Positions 47,579 to 50,891 of a stretch of DNA of 50,891 nucleotides are shown here, piece by piece. Each line of letters begins with the position of its first letter. The first letter of the stretch is position 1. A model generated the notes under the pieces. That model saw only the letters and a list, made by a program, of their open reading frames with translations, did not search any database and was not told where the DNA came from. The position numbers and the translations under genes are program-made. Origin of the DNA: Burkholderiales bacterium (GTDB taxonomy: Bacteria; Pseudomonadota; Gammaproteobacteria; Burkholderiales; Burkholderiaceae_D); the NCBI GenBank assembly GCA_016200895.1, contig JACQDX010000032.1, positions 1 to 50,891 on the forward strand. Reading direction: 5' to 3'.

Positions 47579-48655
47579 TCACACCCTGAGGGCTCTACTG
47601 CCATGCGTAGCAAGGTAATGCAGAACCTTGGTGGGCAATTCATTCAATGGGCCAACCTCATGTGTCGCGCCAATTGCAATTGCTTCACGCGGCATACCAA
47701 ATACTACACAACTTGCTTCATCTTGGGCAAAATTGTATGCGCCGGCATTTTTCATCTCCAGCATACCAGCGGCACCATCCTTGCCCATACCCGTCAAAAT
47801 CACGCCAACGGCATTTTTGCCCGCATAGATAGCTGCAGACCTGAACAGGACATCCACTGAAGGCCTGTGGCGATTCACTGGCTCACCCTGGTCCAACTGA
47901 GTAACATAATTTGCACCACTGCGCCCCAACAACAGGTGTGAATGACCAGGCGCGATGTAGGCATGACCAGGCAAGACACGCTCGCCACCGGCAGCCTCTG
48001 ATACTGAAATTTTGCACAAACCATCCAGCCGTTTGGCAAAAGAACGGGTAAATCCTTCTGGCATATGCTGGGTAATTAATATTCCCGGACAATCCGAGGG
48101 CATTTGAACCAAAAAATTCTTGATCGCCTCAGTGCCGCCCGTAGAGGCACCGATAATAATCAGCTTTTCACTACTGGTCAGAGGATTGCGCACTTGTGGC
48201 AATACACCAACATTCGCTTGTCCTGCAGCTGCTACCGGCGCACTTCTGGGTCTGATTCTGGCTTTGGACGCGATCCTGATCTTGTCCGTGATCAGTTCCA
48301 TGTACTCCAGCATGCCACTTTGTATCGACAACTTCGGTTTGGTGACGAAATCAACAGCTCCCAGTTCCAGCGCACGCATGGTAATTTCCGACCCACGTTC
48401 AGTCAGTGAAGACACCATGATGACGGGCATGGGGCGCAAGCGCATCAAGCGCTCAAGAAAATCCAGGCCATCCATCTTCGGCATTTCCACATCCAGTGTC
48501 AGCACATCTGGATTGGTCTGCTTGATCAATTCGCGCGCAACCAGAGGATCAGGAGCCACACCGACGACTTCCATATCGGGTTGACTGCTGATGATCTCGT
48601 TCATGACACTCCGGATTAGCGCAGAATCATCAACAATTAATACTTTTATTTTCAT
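47579..48655 (-). CDS. cheB: Chemotaxis methylesterase and deamidase CheB
   Basis: The 358-residue enzyme removes methyl groups from chemoreceptors. It has a receiver domain with D55 and a C-terminal methylesterase domain with S171 (GASTGGTE), H197 (TQHMPEGF) and D293 (GMGKDGA). I use the ATG at 48655 ([10 protein letters not shown]) with GGAG nine bases upstream; a TTG two codons earlier (48661) is too close to that site. It lies 50 bp after cheD in the same direction. Confidence 0.96.
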   Translation of the reverse strand: MKIKVLIVDDSALIRSVMNEIISSQPDMEVVGVAPDPLVARELIKQTNPDVLTLDVEMPKMDGLDFLERLMRLRPMPVIMVSSLTERGSEITMRALELGAVDFVTKPKLSIQSGMLEYMELITDKIRIASKARIRPRSAPVAAAGQANVGVLPQVRNPLTSSEKLIIIGASTGGTEAIKNFLVQMPSDCPGILITQHMPEGFTRSFAKRLDGLCKISVSEAAGGERVLPGHAYIAPGHSHLLLGRSGANYVTQLDQGEPVNRHRPSVDVLFRSAAIYAGKNAVGVILTGMGKDGAAGMLEMKNAGAYNFAQDEASCVVFGMPREAIAIGATHEVGPLNELPTKVLHYLATHGSRALRV

Positions 48656-48705
48656 TCGCAAATACTCCGCGTTCCGTCTTAAACTGACGTCACACCATCA
48701 AATAA

Positions 48706-49314
48706 TCAGAACAAATCCACTTCGCCGCCAATTGAAGTCGTTTTGAGCCTGCTTGCATAATCCTGTTCACGCCTTCTCAGGGTATCGTTATGTTCCACTT
48801 TGAGTTTCTTGACCAGTACCTTGCCCGTTCTTGGAAAAAAATACACTTTGCGCGGATAAATATCATTCAGATCTTCAGCGATGACGCGCATTCTTTCAGC
48901 CCGCAAATAGTCCAATACAAATCTGGCGTTGCGCTCCCCAACATTGATGGCGGTAAAGCCCCGCAAGACATTGCCGCCGCCAAATACCTTGGCTTCCATA
49001 TTTTCGCGCTTGGCACCCGCTTTTAACAATTCATTGATCAGTACTTCCATCGCATATGTGCCATAACGCATGGATGCAGAGACCGGGTTATCTGCATCAC
49101 CGCCGCTATCGGGCAACATAAAATGGTTCATACCACCGACACCAGAAACGCGGTCACGTATGCATGCAGAAACACAAGAACCCAGCACCGTAACGATCAA
49201 CATGTCCTTGTTGGTGAAGTAAAATTCACCAGGCAATATTTTGGCAGCATCGCAATCGAAAGTCCTGTCGTAATAGACATTCGTTGCAAAATGTTCTTCA
49301 CTTAGCTGGCTCAT
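48706..49314 (-). CDS. cheD: Chemoreceptor glutamine deamidase CheD
   Basis: The 202-residue protein has the CheD signature VTVLGSC with catalytic C47 and H64 in GGMNHFMLPD, and GTYAMEVLINELLKAGA and VFGGGNVL. It deamidates receptor glutamines and in some bacteria helps CheC. Length is typical. AAGGG precedes the ATG, and the gap from the cheR stop is 3 bp, so the genes are co-translated. Confidence 0.96.
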   Translation of the reverse strand: MSQLSEEHFATNVYYDRTFDCDAAKILPGEFYFTNKDMLIVTVLGSCVSACIRDRVSGVGGMNHFMLPDSGGDADNPVSASMRYGTYAMEVLINELLKAGAKRENMEAKVFGGGNVLRGFTAINVGERNARFVLDYLRAERMRVIAEDLNDIYPRKVYFFPRTGKVLVKKLKVEHNDTLRRREQDYASRLKTTSIGGEVDLF

Positions 49315-49317
49315 AGA

Positions 49318-50211
49318 TTACCCTTTTTGCAAATTGCGCAATGTCGTTCTGTTGCCTGACATATGGGATTTGCCCAGTTCATAAACCGTTTTCCCTCTCA
49401 GCTTGAAGTCATCTGAGACATACAAGAAATTTTCTGAATGACCTGCAAACAACAAACCGTCTGACTTCATCAAAGGGACAAACTTCTTCAAGATTTTACC
49501 TTGCGTAGGTTTGTCAAAATAAATCATGACATTCCGGCAAAAAATCGCATCGAATTCGCCACTCAAAGGCCAGCCATCCTCCAATAAATTTAACTGTTTA
49601 AATGTGATCAAGTCGCGCAATTCTGGCCTGACACGCACAAGCCCCTCCTGAGGGCCTTTGCCTTTCAAGAAAAATTTTCGTGTTCTTTCTGCCGATAATT
49701 TTTCGATGCGATCAAGGTTGTAGACGCCACGGGATGCCGTTTCCAGGACATTGGTATCGATGTCTGTGGCAATAATGTGCGCAGGAGGGCGCAAGGTTCC
49801 AAATGCTTCGCACAATGTGATGGCAATGGAATAAGGCTCTTCACCAGTTGAACTGGCAGAGCACCAGATATTGACCGTCTCTTTTTTCTGGGCGATGTGC
49901 TCAGCAAGGATGGGAAAATGATGTTCTTCCCTGAAAAATGAAGTCAGGTTGGTGGTGAGCGCATTAGTAAAGGCTTCCCACTCAGATTCAATCTGATGAC
50001 TTTCCAGATCATCCAGATATTCAGAAAACGAGCTGATACCAGTCGCCCGTAAACGACGCGCAAGTCGGCTATAAACCATTTCTTGCTTACTATCCGCCAG
50101 AGAAATGCCAGCTCGTTTGTAAATCAGATCTCTGACACGATCAAAATCTTTGGAGTTAAATGTAAACTCCTTTGAAGTGTCTGATCTGGCTCTATCGATG
50201 GATTTCGTCAT
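49318..50211 (-). CDS. cheR: Chemoreceptor methyltransferase CheR
   Basis: The 297-residue SAM-dependent enzyme methylates receptor glutamates. It has the CheR N-terminal helical domain (about 20-80: FDRVRDLIYKRAGISLADSKQEMVYSRLARRL) and the SAM site NIWCSASSTGEEPYSIAITLCEAFG, followed by FDAIFCRNVMIYFD. Length is near typical (about 280-300). It is the second visible gene after mcp in this cluster; the mcp ends in a DWEEF pentapeptide that binds CheR and CheB. The 247-bp gap to mcp holds no ORF, only a hairpin at 50414-50440. Confidence 0.96.
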   Translation of the reverse strand: MTKSIDRARSDTSKEFTFNSKDFDRVRDLIYKRAGISLADSKQEMVYSRLARRLRATGISSFSEYLDDLESHQIESEWEAFTNALTTNLTSFFREEHHFPILAEHIAQKKETVNIWCSASSTGEEPYSIAITLCEAFGTLRPPAHIIATDIDTNVLETASRGVYNLDRIEKLSAERTRKFFLKGKGPQEGLVRVRPELRDLITFKQLNLLEDGWPLSGEFDAIFCRNVMIYFDKPTQGKILKKFVPLMKSDGLLFAGHSENFLYVSDDFKLRGKTVYELGKSHMSGNRTTLRNLQKG

Positions 50212-50458
50212 TCAATGCTTTCCCAAACTTTCCCCATCTTTTTAGAGACGAAAGCTGATTTCAAATAAAAATCCAGATAATCAAGATTACAAAGACATTT
50301 TGCCAGACTGAAAAATATTTACTGTTAATTAAGTTAAATTACAAGCGTCTTTCATACGAAGCCAGGACGTTTGTTACATGTCAATCGTTTTGATATCCAA
50401 GTATCTAAGCTTTAAGCCAGAAATCATAGCTTCCTGGCTTTACCTTACACGCGTCGCC

Positions 50459-50891
50459 TTAAAATTCTTCCCAGTCGTCGTCTGCACGCTTGCCTGGTTC
50501 GGCAACTGGCTTGCTAGCACGTGCACCAACTCCAGTAGATGAAGGGCTTGCACGGGTTGCCCTGGGCAATGCCTTGACTTCTGACCTGGCACTTGCAGCA
50601 GGCTTATTACTCACTGCTTTGCTCACAACTGGTTTAGTTTTCTGACTTATTTGCGCTGCATTTCCATTCAGTTTAAATACACTAACTGCCTGTGCCAATA
50701 CAACGGCTTGCTCTTCCATGCTTTCTGCTGCCGCCGCTGCCTGTTCAACCAGCGCCGCATTCTGTTGCGTCATTTCATCCATTTGCGTGATGGCCAGGTT
50801 CACTTGTTCTATGCCTGAACTTTGCTCCTGGCTGGCTGCGGTGATCTCGCTCATGATGTCGGCCACGTGCTGTACGCTGGTGACGATCTCG
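50459..50891 (-). CDS. Methyl-accepting chemotaxis protein, C-terminal part (runs off the right edge)
   Basis: About 144 C-terminal residues of a chemoreceptor are visible; the start lies outside the window. They include the last part of the signalling coiled coil (SVQHVADIMSEITAASQEQSSGIEQVNLAITQMDEMTQQNAALVEQAAAAAESMEEQA), a 60-residue Ser/Lys/Ala/Pro tail, and a terminal DDDWEEF. The last five residues match the xWxxF docking sequence that tethers CheR and CheB. The ligand domain is unseen. Confidence 0.95.
   Translation of the reverse strand, partial: EIVTSVQHVADIMSEITAASQEQSSGIEQVNLAITQMDEMTQQNAALVEQAAAAAESMEEQAVVLAQAVSVFKLNGNAAQISQKTKPVVSKAVSNKPAASARSEVKALPRATRASPSSTGVGARASKPVAEPGKRADDDWEEF

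Overview
The window looks like a chromosomal segment of a betaproteobacterium, most likely order Burkholderiales and family Oxalobacteraceae (Undibacterium- or Herminiimonas-like). The grounds are the gene order (odhA-odhB-lpdA-zapE; sdhCDAB-sdhE-gltA divergent from a GntR gene and mdh; phaC-phaB-phaR), the protein sequences, and a base composition that looks close to even. This placement is inference; no database search was possible. No rRNA, tRNA, CRISPR array, prophage or complete insertion sequence was found.

Layout. 1-247 is a MITE-like palindromic repeat. 284-8200 (minus) is the 2-oxoglutarate dehydrogenase operon odhA-odhB-(SHOCT/PspC protein)-lpdA-zapE-small secreted protein. 8205-13420 (minus) is sdhC-sdhD-sdhA-sdhB-sdhE-gltA, ending in a clear terminator. 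A GntR/UTRA regulator (13551-14396, minus) faces mdh (plus) across a spacer with a 20-bp perfect palindrome. mdh is followed by a CitE-like lyase, a MliC-like exported protein and acnA. Together these genes supply most TCA-cycle steps (citrate synthase, aconitase, 2-oxoglutarate dehydrogenase, succinate dehydrogenase, malate dehydrogenase).

20.2-31.9 kb holds a small membrane protein, a MetC-like PLP enzyme, an exported protein, rimO, the polyhydroxyalkanoate genes phaC-phaB and phaR (with the second repeat copy between phaB and phaR), pgeF, rluD, bamD, yaaA and a lone PIN-domain gene. 32.1-34.7 kb is a translationally coupled cheZ-cheA pair. 34.8-38.5 kb is selO-msrB-yciB-bolA-peptidyl-prolyl isomerase. 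38.5-46.6 kb (minus) carries a solute-binding protein, purL, an ArnT-like glycosyltransferase and a degenerate EAL-HDOD protein. 46.8-50.9 kb (minus) is the chemotaxis cluster mcp-cheR-cheD-cheB-cheY plus a small unrecognised gene; it continues past the right edge.

Most of the window is ordinary core genome. The points most worth a second look are the TA-bounded repeat family (two inverted copies plus a 22-bp trace that overlaps the stop codon of a glycosyltransferase gene), the operator-like palindromes around the TCA regulator, the series of intercistronic stem-loops in the TCA operons, the detached cheZ-cheA pair, and the small gene after cheY. No clearly new multi-gene system is visible.
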